64,000 nt of DNA from a virus. The stretch is taken from positions 1-64,000 of IMG/VR virus record IMGVR_UViG_3300037322_000296, one strand, 5' to 3'. A program made the position numbers and the translations under genes. Shown piece by piece: positions 46,785 to 54,139 of this stretch (its first letter is position 1; every line of letters starts with the position of its first letter). The notes beneath the pieces were generated by a model that was given only the letters and a program-made list of their open reading frames with translations, was not told the origin of the DNA and searched no databases.

Positions 46785-47513
46785 ATGAAAATGAAATATA
46801 TGGGAAGTAAGGCAAGGTTTGCAAAAGAACTATTGCCAATAATATTAAAAGATAGAAAAGAAAATCAATACTATGTAGAGCCTTTTGTTGGTGGTGCAAA
46901 TATGATTGACAAAGTAAATGGGTTGAGGATTGCTGGAGATAGTAATAAATATCTAATTGCATTATGGAATGGTTTAAAAACTAATAGCGATTTACTTATG
47001 GAAATATCAAAAGACACTTTTTCAAAAGCAAGAACTGAATACAATGACAAAACTAATATTGAATTTACAGATTTTGAATTAGGTTGGATTGGTTTTATGG
47101 GAGGGTTTAATGGTAGATTTTATGGTGGGGGATATTCAGGCAAGCATAGAAATAGAGATTATGTAAATGAGCAAATCCGAAATACATTAAAGCAATTAGA
47201 AGCCATAAAAGATATTGATTTTAATAGTTGTAATTACGACCAATTAGAAATACCAAACGGAAGTATTATTTATTGCGATATTCCTTATCAAGGTACAAAA
47301 GAATATGATACAAAGGATAGATTTAATCATACAGAATTTTGGAGCTGGTGTAGGGAAAAATCAAAAAATAATACTGTCTATGTTTCAGAATATAATGCAC
47401 CAGATGATTTTGAGTGTGTTTGGGAAAAGAAAGTAAACGTATCAATTAGACCAACAAAAACCTTACAACAAACAGAACGATTATTTAGGCTAAAATCGAC
47501 TATTGAAAACTAA
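46785..47513 (+). CDS. dam: Dam/D12-class DNA N6-adenine methyltransferase, cassette B1
   Basis: 242 residues. MKYMGSKARFAKELLPII (a second ATG, at 46791, gives the common start), YYVEPFVGGANMIDKV (SAM site) and IIYCDIPYQGTKEY (catalytic DPPY, here DIPY) are the D12-class motifs. It methylates adenine, classically in GATC, though the target cannot be told here. First gene behind the array B promoter. Confidence 0.85.
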   Translation: MKMKYMGSKARFAKELLPIILKDRKENQYYVEPFVGGANMIDKVNGLRIAGDSNKYLIALWNGLKTNSDLLMEISKDTFSKARTEYNDKTNIEFTDFELGWIGFMGGFNGRFYGGGYSGKHRNRDYVNEQIRNTLKQLEAIKDIDFNSCNYDQLEIPNGSIIYCDIPYQGTKEYDTKDRFNHTEFWSWCREKSKNNTVYVSEYNAPDDFECVWEKKVNVSIRPTKTLQQTERLFRLKSTIEN

Positions 47514-47523
47514 TAATAATATT

Positions 47524-47660
47524 GCCTATAACGTTCCCTCGCTTGCTCGTCGTTGCGGATTTCGTAACGATAAATTTTCAACTTAAAAATAAATATGATG
47601 CGAAACGAAAATATGATTAAACCAATAAACTCACAATCTTGCAAAACACGTGTTGTAGGC
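47524..47660 (+). other. attC-like recombination site between cassettes B1 and B2
   Basis: 137 bp from GCCTATAAC (47524-47532) to GTTGTAGGC (47652-47660). The right half is nearly the same as that of the A5/A6 site on the other strand, including the encoded peptide QSCKTRVVG. The left half shares AACGTTCCCTCGCTT with the A1/A2 site. Confidence 0.75.
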
Positions 47661-47696
47661 ATACCACTTAACACTTTTAAAAATAACTTAAATTAA
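47595..47696 (+). CDS. Site-encoded leader peptide before the RNA ligase
   Basis: 33 residues, MMRNENMIKP...QSCKTRVVGIP..., starting in the recombination site and ending 22 bases before the RNA ligase ATG. The first 21 residues are nearly those fused to the cytosine methylase of cassette A6. It may be translated only to bring ribosomes to the cassette gene. Confidence 0.4.
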   Translation: MMRNENMIKPINSQSCKTRVVGIPLNTFKNNLN

Positions 47697-47718
47697 AAAT
47701 AACTTAAATTAAATAAAA

Positions 47719-48684
47719 ATGAAAAAATATCCAAGTATCGAGCAGTTTAGAAATGTTATTAGAACTGTAAAAACAAATCACGATTATCAAGGTAAAGATG
47801 AAAATGGAGAAAGTATTTATTCTCACAATTCTAATTACCCAACTTTAAAATTCAAAGGAACTGTAAAGCTTCACGGAACAAATGCTGGAGTTGTAAAATA
47901 CGCTGATGGAAAAATAGAATTTCAATCAAGAGAAAGAGTTTTAACTTTAGATTCAGATAATTCTGGATTTATGAATAAAATGCACTTATTAGATTTTGAA
48001 AAATATTTTTCTCAATTAACATTTACAGAAAGTTGTGCGATTTATGGAGAATGGTGTGGTGGAAACGTTCAAAAAGGAGTTGCTATAAACGGACTTGAAA
48101 AAATGTTTGTGATTTTTGGAGTAAAAACAGATGATGAATGGATTGAAATTCCTGTAACATTTATAGATGAAGAAAATAAAATATTCAATATTAATCAATT
48201 CAAAACGTATGAAGTTGAAATAGATTTTAATAATCCAGAATTAATACAAAATAAACTTATTGAATTGACTATTGAAGTTGAAAATGAATGTCCTGTTGGT
48301 AAATATTTTGGGAATATTGGTATTGGAGAAGGAATTGTATTTACTTCTTTAAAGTACCCTGATTTAATATTCAAATCAAAAGGAGAAAAACATTCTGTAT
48401 CAAAAGTAAAAGTGTTAAATGAAATTGATGTTGTAGCAATGGAAAATATTAATGAATTTATTGAACTATCTGTAACAGAAAATAGATTGAAACAAGGATT
48501 ACAAGTTTTAAAAGAAAATGGAATATTGATAGAGACTAAATCAATTGGAGAGTTTTTAAGATGGATTGTAACTGATGTTTTAAAAGAAGAAAAAGACACT
48601 TTAGAAACAAGTAGATTAGATGAGAAAAAAGTGAAAGGAGCAATTGTAAACAAAGCAAGAGTTTGGTTTTTAAACAATTTTTAG
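47719..48684 (+). CDS. RNA ligase (Rnl2-like), cassette B2
   Basis: 321 residues. FKGTVKLHGTNAGVVKY near residue 53 holds the nucleotidyl-accepting Lys of motif I in the KxHGTN form of the T4 Rnl2 group. YGEWCGGNVQKG is motif III-like (about 106). GEGIVFTSLK and FKSKGEKHSV are motifs IV and V (about 205-225). It seals 3'-OH/5'-phosphate RNA nicks, for example in tRNA cut by host defences. It has its own ATG, unlike several cassettes. Confidence 0.85.
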   Translation: MKKYPSIEQFRNVIRTVKTNHDYQGKDENGESIYSHNSNYPTLKFKGTVKLHGTNAGVVKYADGKIEFQSRERVLTLDSDNSGFMNKMHLLDFEKYFSQLTFTESCAIYGEWCGGNVQKGVAINGLEKMFVIFGVKTDDEWIEIPVTFIDEENKIFNINQFKTYEVEIDFNNPELIQNKLIELTIEVENECPVGKYFGNIGIGEGIVFTSLKYPDLIFKSKGEKHSVSKVKVLNEIDVVAMENINEFIELSVTENRLKQGLQVLKENGILIETKSIGEFLRWIVTDVLKEEKDTLETSRLDEKKVKGAIVNKARVWFLNNF

Positions 48685-48701
48685 CGATAATATGGGCGGT
48701 T

Positions 48702-48792
48702 GCCTACAACTTGTATATATAAGAACCTACATTTGTAAAATACTTATAACCAAACAATTAAAAATTGAACCAATTGCGCTAAAAAAATAGAT
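48702..48792 (+). repeat. Right copy of the inverted array-end element, abutting the integrase gene
   Basis: 91 bp from GCCTACAAC (inverse core of cassette B2) to TAGAT, ending two bases before the integrase ATG. About 90% identical to 30819-30910 in reverse orientation. It contains a hairpin-forming CAATT-AAA-AATTG and a -7 box. By place it corresponds to an attI-like or array-boundary site. Confidence 0.85.
48728..48735 (+). promoter_or_regulatory. -7 box (TACATTTG) for the integrase
   Basis: Inside the repeat element, 58 bases before the integrase ATG. A TTG lies at 48711-48713 (spacer 14). Confidence 0.45.
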
Positions 48793-48793
48793 A

Positions 48794-50044
48794 ATGAATA
48801 TAATTTATAATTTAAAAATAGGAAAAAAGAGCAATCAATTATTTTTGCGGTTGTATAAATCTAAGCTTGATATTAGTTGTAGTATTGGGATTGTTTTAGA
48901 TACTAATGATTGGAATCAAGAATTACAATTAGCAAATTCTTCAATTATTAATCAGAAGTTGTCAGAACTTAAGTCTAACGTTTTAAGAAGCTATAACGAA
49001 ATGTTTGTGCAAGGTTTTATAATTGATAAAAACGCTCTTAAAAATATAATATCTGATTGTTTTAATAGGCCAACAAAAGAAATTTCACAAGCAAATAATG
49101 ACATGTATGTTTATTATTCAGATTTTGCTCAAAATTGGCTTGATAAAGATTCGGATCAATGGAAAACTTCTGCTAGAAAAACAATGGTTAAGTCCTTGAA
49201 AAAACAATACCAGGACTTTGTTAATTTGTTTTTAGAATTTGAAAAAACATTGGAATCGAAACTTATTTTAAAGGATATGACTATTGATGATTTTTACGGA
49301 TTTGCTAATTATATGGAAGAAGAAAGCTACAATAATAGCACGATAAAGAGAACGCTATCTAGGATGAAGTTTTTTTGTCAAAGAGCAAACGAGCAAGGGA
49401 TAAAGATTTCCTCTGCTTATAATCAAAGAGTTTTTGTAGAAAATGATAGTGATGAAATTGAAGGTGTATATTTGAATGAGGTGGAAGTTTTAAAAGTTTA
49501 TAATACTGATTTTAGTTTTGATCCAAAATTGCAAACGGCAAAAGAAAATTTGTTGATAGGTATTTTTAGCGGACTTCGTTGTAGTGATTACCTAACAAAT
49601 TTAGATTTAAAAAATATCAAAGATGATTTTATTACAATAACCACTCAAAAAACTAAAACGAAAGTCGTGATTCCGGTACATGACATAATAAAAGAAATTA
49701 TTAAAAGTAATTTTGGTCAATTACCTCCGAAAATGAATGCTTTTGAATTTGGAAAGTCTATAAAGATAATTGGGCAAATTTGCGGATTTGATGAATTAGT
49801 ATTTGGAAAAAAATGGGATGCTGATAAAAAAAGAAAAATAGTTGGTTATTTCAAACGTTACGAACTATTTACTACACACATTGCGAGAAGGAGTATGGCT
49901 AGTAATTTGTATGGTAAAATTCCTAATGATAGTATTTTATCGATATTGGGATGGCAGAATGAATCCATGTTATTTCATTATGTTAAAACCTCAAAGAAAG
50001 AACACGCACAAAAATTAAACGATTATTGGCAAACTAAAAACTAA
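48794..50044 (+). CDS. int: Tyrosine recombinase/integrase
   Basis: 416 residues, the size of Bacteroidota phage and transposon integrases. An Arm/SAM-like N-terminal part (1-215) is followed by the catalytic domain: GIFSGLRCSDYL with Arg I near residue 260, TTQKTKTKV with the beta-hairpin Lys, THIARRSMASNL with the HxxR pair near 360, a Trp in ILGWQNE and the nucleophile Tyr in LFHYVKTS near 398. It probably integrates the phage. Its adjacency to an array-end element makes it the first candidate for cassette recombination as well. Confidence 0.85.
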   Translation: MNIIYNLKIGKKSNQLFLRLYKSKLDISCSIGIVLDTNDWNQELQLANSSIINQKLSELKSNVLRSYNEMFVQGFIIDKNALKNIISDCFNRPTKEISQANNDMYVYYSDFAQNWLDKDSDQWKTSARKTMVKSLKKQYQDFVNLFLEFEKTLESKLILKDMTIDDFYGFANYMEEESYNNSTIKRTLSRMKFFCQRANEQGIKISSAYNQRVFVENDSDEIEGVYLNEVEVLKVYNTDFSFDPKLQTAKENLLIGIFSGLRCSDYLTNLDLKNIKDDFITITTQKTKTKVVIPVHDIIKEIIKSNFGQLPPKMNAFEFGKSIKIIGQICGFDELVFGKKWDADKKRKIVGYFKRYELFTTHIARRSMASNLYGKIPNDSILSILGWQNESMLFHYVKTSKKEHAQKLNDYWQTKN

Positions 50045-50049
50045 AAAAT

Positions 50050-50421
50050 ATGACAAAACCAAAAACAGGAATAGCCGTTGATGGAGCTTGCTCGGGAAAT
50101 CCTGGTCCTGCTGAATACAGAATAGTAGATATAGCGACAAATAAAATTTTGTTTGAAAGAAAAATAGGTATCGGAACTAATAATCATGCTGAGTTTATTG
50201 GTTTATGTGATGCTATTTCTAAATTCCCTAATGAAACAATATATACTGACAGTCTAACAGCTATATCTTGGGTATTTAAAAGAAAAGTAAATAGTAAGCA
50301 TTATCACAAAGAAATTGATAAATGGATTGATATGCTTAAAAAAATTTCTAAATTTCCAAATATTGTAAAATGGGAAACTAAAAAATTTGGAGAAATTCCT
50401 GCTGACTTTGGCAGAAAATAA
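50050..50421 (+). CDS. Ribonuclease H type I
   Basis: 123 residues. GIAVDGACSGNPGPAEYRIVD (first Asp), GTNNHAEFIGLCDA (Glu), TIYTDSLTAISW (Asp) and the late Asp in IPADFGRK give the four metal-binding positions of RNase HI. It cleaves RNA in RNA-DNA hybrids, perhaps removing primers. Five bases after the integrase, so probably cotranscribed. Confidence 0.85.
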   Translation: MTKPKTGIAVDGACSGNPGPAEYRIVDIATNKILFERKIGIGTNNHAEFIGLCDAISKFPNETIYTDSLTAISWVFKRKVNSKHYHKEIDKWIDMLKKISKFPNIVKWETKKFGEIPADFGRK

Positions 50422-50422
50422 C

Positions 50423-50530
50423 TATATTTGCCTTAAATAACAAGTAAGGCAGTTATGAACTTTTAAAAGTCCTTTTACAAGGCACATATAAAGTCTAATA
50501 GAACGCCTTACTTCTATTGGACTTTTTTGT
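50423..50530 (+). ncRNA. Candidate small structured RNA with attenuator-like alternatives
   Basis: A -7 box TATATTTG (50423-50430) is followed about 60 bases later by a 14-bp terminator stem, AAAGTCTAATAGAA / TTCTATTGGACTTT (one G-U), and a T run. The loop sequence GCCTTACTT (50505-50513) is perfectly complementary to AAGTAAGGC at 50442-50450, and AAAAGTCC at 50465 to GGACTTTT at 50519. The transcript would be about 90 bases without an ORF, able to form a pseudoknot or switch between folds. Confidence 0.45.
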
Positions 50531-50642
50531 TTTTTACAAGTATTGAATAAATGGTTTTCAACTGCATACCATTAAACGATTTTGCAACAACGCAAACTAA
50601 AAAAAGCAGAATAATACAATATGAGTTTAAAATAAAAAGAAA

Positions 50643-50780
50643 ATGTTGAAAGGAACGTGCCAAAGAAACACCTGCTCTGTATTAGCTTTACAACAGGCAA
50701 CTCCTGCATCGAAAGATGGTTTCGGTAACGAGTTAAAAAGAATGAAATTTAGTAGGATTCATTCACCTAAAATTAGGTAA
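50643..50780 (+). CDS. Possible 45-residue protein
   Basis: An ATG-initiated frame, MLKGTCQRNTCSVLALQQ..., basic, with two Cys and no AT-rich codon bias. It is the only sizeable frame in the 520-base gap 50422-50942. No promoter or family seen. It may be real or chance. Confidence 0.25.
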   Translation: MLKGTCQRNTCSVLALQQATPASKDGFGNELKRMKFSRIHSPKIR

Positions 50781-50913
50781 GGGGTAACAATTGTCCGATT
50801 AAGCATAGTGTAATAGTCCTAAACTCAAAATCAATTTTATTTTAAACTTAGTTGTTGTAGATAGGAGGGGTAAAAGCGAAGCTATATTTTATAGTTAAAA
50901 AATCAAATAAAAA

Positions 50914-50940
50914 AACCACTTATTTCTAAATGGTTTTACT
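50914..50940. terminator. Terminator between converging units
   Basis: AAAACCA(C)TTA / TAA(A)TGGTTTT with a small loop and one mismatch, flanked by A and T runs, adjacent to the stop of the leftward accessory operon. Confidence 0.65.
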
Positions 50941-50942
50941 TT

Positions 50943-51302
50943 TTATCTATGTTGTTCTTGTCTTGTTTTTAAAACTTTATCGTTTGATATTTTTGTATGG
51001 TATTTTAATTCTTTTCCTTTTTCAATTAACATTTCGTGCGTGAAATACAAAGGTTGTCCTACAACATCAACTCCGATTTGAAAAGAAACTTCTTGTGTTC
51101 TAAATCTATTGGTTAAGTTTTTTTCTTGAACTATTTTGTTTTCTAACTTTTTTACCAGAATAAGCAAGTCTGCTTGTTTTTCTATCCACCGGCTTTTTAG
51201 AAATTGTTTACCTGCTGCTGAAGTTTTTGGTCTGCCTGGATTTTGATGTTCGATAACCTTTACGTATCGGTTAATCAATTCGTCAATGCTACATTTTTTC
51301 AT
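50943..51302 (-). CDS. Hypothetical protein at the end of the accessory operon
   Basis: 119 residues, basic and helical, with NPGRPKTSAAGKQFLKSRWIEKQADLLILVKKLENKI. No family recognised. It overlaps the repressor-like gene by 4 bases. Confidence 0.55.
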   Translation of the reverse strand: MKKCSIDELINRYVKVIEHQNPGRPKTSAAGKQFLKSRWIEKQADLLILVKKLENKIVQEKNLTNRFRTQEVSFQIGVDVVGQPLYFTHEMLIEKGKELKYHTKISNDKVLKTRQEQHR

Positions 51303-51772
51303 GGTTTTTCATTTTGAATTTCAATTATATCTTTTAGTATTTTTAATTGATACCCCGATATGTTATCAGGAATTTTGCCTGTATTTCTAAACACATTCAA
51401 GCCATTGGTTATCATTTCTCTACTTTGCCGCTTGACTAATAACTGTTGGTGTACTTTGTTGTTTAGAAACGGTGTTTTTGGATCTACTTTACTTAAGTTA
51501 ATGAAAGTATTCGTAGATTCGATTAGGTCGGATGAAACTATATTTTCTTGCATTTTGTTATTTTTTTCTATAAGCAAACTTACTAAATTAATTCCTAAAT
51601 ACTTTACAATTTTATCTACTGTATTGAAAGTAACTCCTTGATTAAGATTTCTTTCTATTTTAGAAATTACGCTGGCATAGTTTTCAGTTCCGTAAATTTG
51701 TTTTGATAATTCTTGCAAGGTTAATTCTTTTTGCGTTCTTAGATCTTTGATTTGTTCGCCTAATTCTCTCAT
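51299..51772 (-). CDS. XRE-family repressor-like regulator
   Basis: 157 residues from the ATG at 51772. A start at 51823 is possible, but the family opens as MRELGEQIKDLRTQKELTLQELS and a coupled small gene ends exactly at this ATG. Residues 1-60 form the Cro/CI-type HTH (LTLQELSKQIYGTENYASVISKIERN), the rest a helical C-terminal part. It is a candidate lysogeny regulator. Confidence 0.7.
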   Translation of the reverse strand: MRELGEQIKDLRTQKELTLQELSKQIYGTENYASVISKIERNLNQGVTFNTVDKIVKYLGINLVSLLIEKNNKMQENIVSSDLIESTNTFINLSKVDPKTPFLNNKVHQQLLVKRQSREMITNGLNVFRNTGKIPDNISGYQLKILKDIIEIQNEKP

Positions 51773-51846
51773 AGTAAATTGTATATTATAACCACCGCTA
51801 TTATGCTTCCTATTCTGTAACATAACTCTTTGTTTGTTTCTGACAT
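51769..51846 (-). CDS. 25-residue membrane peptide coupled to the XRE gene
   Basis: MSETNKELCY then a hydrophobic stretch (SIIAVVIIYNLL). Its TGA overlaps the ATG of the regulator as ATGA. It is short, but the coupling makes translation likely. Confidence 0.4.
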   Translation of the reverse strand: MSETNKELCYRIGSIIAVVIIYNLL

Positions 51847-51849
51847 GGT

Positions 51850-52023
51850 TTAGTTTATAAGGTTTTGTAATTGTATTTTTTGGTTTTTTGATAGTTTGAC
51901 TATTGGTAAGTTAAATGAAGGATCGGTTGCTAAGGTTTCCAATTCGTGTTTAGGAAGTCTTTTTATGCTATTAATCATTTTAAGTTGTAGCATCCGGTTG
52001 TTGTTTTCTATTATTTTTTTCAT
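51850..52023 (-). CDS. Small hypothetical protein
   Basis: 57 residues. Contains LKMINSIKRLPKHELETLATDPSFNLP. Operon spacing on both sides is good. No function recognised. Confidence 0.5.
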   Translation of the reverse strand: MKKIIENNNRMLQLKMINSIKRLPKHELETLATDPSFNLPIVKLSKNQKIQLQNLIN

Positions 52024-52038
52024 AATTTTTATTTTTTA

Positions 52039-52356
52039 TTAGTCCATTCCTAACCTTTTTTTGATAGTCGATATTTCATCTGCTAAATATTTCACACGCC
52101 CTGATATTAAAGATTTCATTCTGCTTTTTGGGATGTAACAACTTTCTGCAATTTGATCTTGATCCATTCCAAGAAAATTCAATTCATCTATGATTCTAAG
52201 GTTGAATTCTGCGGAATTAAATCCTATTGAACTTTCAATTATTAAAAACCTTTCTTGAGGTAATTCCTTATTCATTTTTGATTCAAATATTAAGTCAGTA
52301 TCTATTATTACAGATTCAAATATTAAGTCTTCCTTTTTTGGTTTTTTAAGCTTCAT
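52039..52356 (-). CDS. Hypothetical protein with an HTH-like C-terminus
   Basis: 105 residues. LRIIDELNFLGMDQDQIAESCYIPKSRMKSLISGRVKYLADE resembles an HTH in which SRMKSLISG is the recognition helix. It overlaps the membrane protein gene before it by 10 bases. Confidence 0.5.
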   Translation of the reverse strand: MKLKKPKKEDLIFESVIIDTDLIFESKMNKELPQERFLIIESSIGFNSAEFNLRIIDELNFLGMDQDQIAESCYIPKSRMKSLISGRVKYLADEISTIKKRLGMD

Positions 52357-52523
52357 ATTCCTCTATTTTTTTAACTATTTTGTAAGCCGAAAGAGTAATT
52401 AAAAAGCATCCTAAACCCATTGTGAAAATTACATATATGTTTACAAAAAAGCATTCAGAAATCAGTAGCGATCCTGTAAATAACATAATTCCTGCGATTA
52501 AAATTATTAAATTTCTTACCATT
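52347..52523 (-). CDS. Two-segment membrane protein
   Basis: 58 residues with hydrophobic segments at about 4-21 and 28-47, then a charged tail. It overlaps both neighbours by 8-10 bases, supporting real translation between the barrel protein and the HTH-like protein. Together with the barrel it may alter the host envelope. Confidence 0.5.
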
Positions 52524-53010
52524 TTTTATATTTATCAAAAATCCATATTACTCCTACATAATTACTAAAATTCCAATTATTCCCACCATATAAATAATCC
52601 AGGTCCGTTCGTGCTGACAAATTTGTTGTTGCTGAAATTCCTAAATTATCATTTATCATGTAAATACATTCGATATTTGCGCCTATTGTCCACGTGTTTA
52701 GTTTATATCTTTCAATCCATCCGGCTTCAAGAGAAGGTATTAATAACAAGGATTCAGTTACCGGAATTCTTTGTCCTAAATCTACGCAATATTTGTTAAA
52801 ATCAATTGCTTTAAAGTTTTCGTAAATAAGTCCAACTTTGAAACCTTTATTACCTAAAACTCCCATTTTGAATAGTAAATCTATTTCGGGTTTGTTTTCC
52901 GTACCTGCTGATCCAACGATTGCGTTTTTTCCATCTAATTGTAAAGATACGTAAGGCTGGGCGTTTAAAAATTGAGTTGCTAAAATAGCTAATAAGATTA
53001 ATTTTTTCAT
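52516..53010 (-). CDS. Outer-membrane beta-barrel protein with signal peptide
   Basis: 164 residues. MKKLILLAILATQFLNAQ is a Bacteroidota Sec signal peptide with cleavage after NAQ. The rest alternates polar and hydrophobic residues in strands (VSLQLDGKNAIVG, GFKVGLIYENF, LNTWTIGANIECIYMI, NFSNYVGVIWIF), ending in aromatic residues like a small barrel. An exported protein in a phage accessory operon suggests lysogenic conversion, such as blocking superinfection; this is inferred. Confidence 0.65.
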   Translation of the reverse strand: MKKLILLAILATQFLNAQPYVSLQLDGKNAIVGSAGTENKPEIDLLFKMGVLGNKGFKVGLIYENFKAIDFNKYCVDLGQRIPVTESLLLIPSLEAGWIERYKLNTWTIGANIECIYMINDNLGISATTNLSARTDLDYLYGGNNWNFSNYVGVIWIFDKYKKW

Positions 53011-53022
53011 GGTTTCTAGTTT

Positions 53023-53133
53023 TTAATTGTAGTTTTTATTTTTGTATTTTGTCCAAAATTTTAATAGTTTATTATTCAAGTCAATTATTTTTTCTGAACT
53101 TGCTTTTTGCGATATTTTTTTTATTTCATTCAC
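53023..53133 (-). CDS. Possible short basic peptide
   Basis: 36 codons from a GTG: VNEIKKISQKASSEKIIDLNN.... The frame is open further upstream but without an ATG. It fills the gap between its neighbours but the start is uncertain. Confidence 0.3.
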   Translation of the reverse strand: MNEIKKISQKASSEKIIDLNNKLLKFWTKYKNKNYN

Positions 53134-53162
53134 ATAAAAATCTATTCTTTTGTTTACAGATT

Positions 53163-53438
53163 CTAGTTTTTACGTGTGAAAGTTATCTTTTGAACTTCTT
53201 GTATGTTATGCAAATAATCGTTTGTAATTCGCTCTAATTTCGCTCTAAATTTATAGTTAAAACTTAGTTTGTTTTCTTTCAATCCTTGCAATTCATTCGG
53301 ATCTAATTTTTGCTTAACTAACTTCATTTTTACGAACGAATCAAAAAGGTTTTTTTTAGGTGCGCTGCATTCGTTTATCGGCTTGTCGTTTATGGTCCAA
53401 TAACCATTTTTTACTTTTATGTTAATTTCGTTTTGCAT
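53163..53438 (-). CDS. Hypothetical accessory protein
   Basis: 91 residues, basic. Opens with a beta hairpin (EINIKVKNGYWTINDKPINEC). No family recognised. Confidence 0.5.
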   Translation of the reverse strand: MQNEINIKVKNGYWTINDKPINECSAPKKNLFDSFVKMKLVKQKLDPNELQGLKENKLSFNYKFRAKLERITNDYLHNIQEVQKITFTRKN

Positions 53439-53443
53439 GATTT

Positions 53444-53773
53444 CTAATTTTTTATTTGTTGTTTTAAATTTTCTATTTGATTCTCTATTATTTGTAAAAA
53501 CAAAACTCTTTTTTGCTTTGTTGTTTCAATGATTTTTTGATTCTCGGATAATTGATCCAATTTAATAAGTTGTTCGTTTATTTCAAGCGAAATAGATTCT
53601 ACATAACATTGCAGTTCTTGGTTTCTTTCAATTTTCACTTCGTAAACAATAACGCTTCCGAATATTTCCGAACGCTTAAAAAACAAAGCTGCTTTTTTTT
53701 GAAAATTGTGAGTTCCTCGTTCCTGGATATTTTTATATAAAAAGCAAGTAACTTTTGTTTTTTTGCGGTCCAT
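53444..53773 (-). CDS. Hypothetical accessory protein
   Basis: 109 residues. The basic N-terminal part, then SIFGSVIVYEVKIERNQE-like strands (here FGSVIVYEVKIERNQELQCYVES) and a coiled C-terminal helix. No family recognised. Confidence 0.5.
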   Translation of the reverse strand: MDRKKTKVTCFLYKNIQERGTHNFQKKAALFFKRSEIFGSVIVYEVKIERNQELQCYVESISLEINEQLIKLDQLSENQKIIETTKQKRVLFLQIIENQIENLKQQIKN

Positions 53774-53790
53774 GATGTTAGTTTTTTTAA

Positions 53791-54135
53791 TTAATCCTCT
53801 GTTATTACTTCAATCAATCTTTCTCTATTTTCATCTAAAATAGCCAAACAAACGTTTTTTATCCAATTGTCATAATTTCTAGTTCCTTCCTCTAAATCTT
53901 GGTAAGCGTCAAAACTTTGCGAATTGTGTGTAAAAGTTTTAATAATTACTTTTGTTTTATTGATTTCAATTCTCAAAACAAAATAATATGATCCATAGCC
54001 TGAAGCTCTTTCCATGCCGCAAGAATCTAAATAAATCTCGTTTGTTCCTTCAGGTAGTAATTTTAAAATATTATTCTCAAATCTTTTTGTATTTTTCATT
54101 CTTAATCCGTTTAAATAATCTATTGATTTTTTCAT
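53791..54135 (-). CDS. Hypothetical accessory protein
   Basis: 114 residues, mixed alpha/beta: YGSYYFVLRIEINKTKVIIKTFTHNSQSFDAYQDLE. No motif. Part of the run of small genes on this strand. Confidence 0.5.
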   Translation of the reverse strand: MKKSIDYLNGLRMKNTKRFENNILKLLPEGTNEIYLDSCGMERASGYGSYYFVLRIEINKTKVIIKTFTHNSQSFDAYQDLEEGTRNYDNWIKNVCLAILDENRERLIEVITED

Positions 54136-54139
54136 GATA

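Noticed and set aside
50560-50880. tmRNA or tRNA-like gene in the gap after the candidate small RNA
   Set aside because: No acceptor stem, T-arm or CCA end could be assembled by eye; only a weak 45-codon frame.
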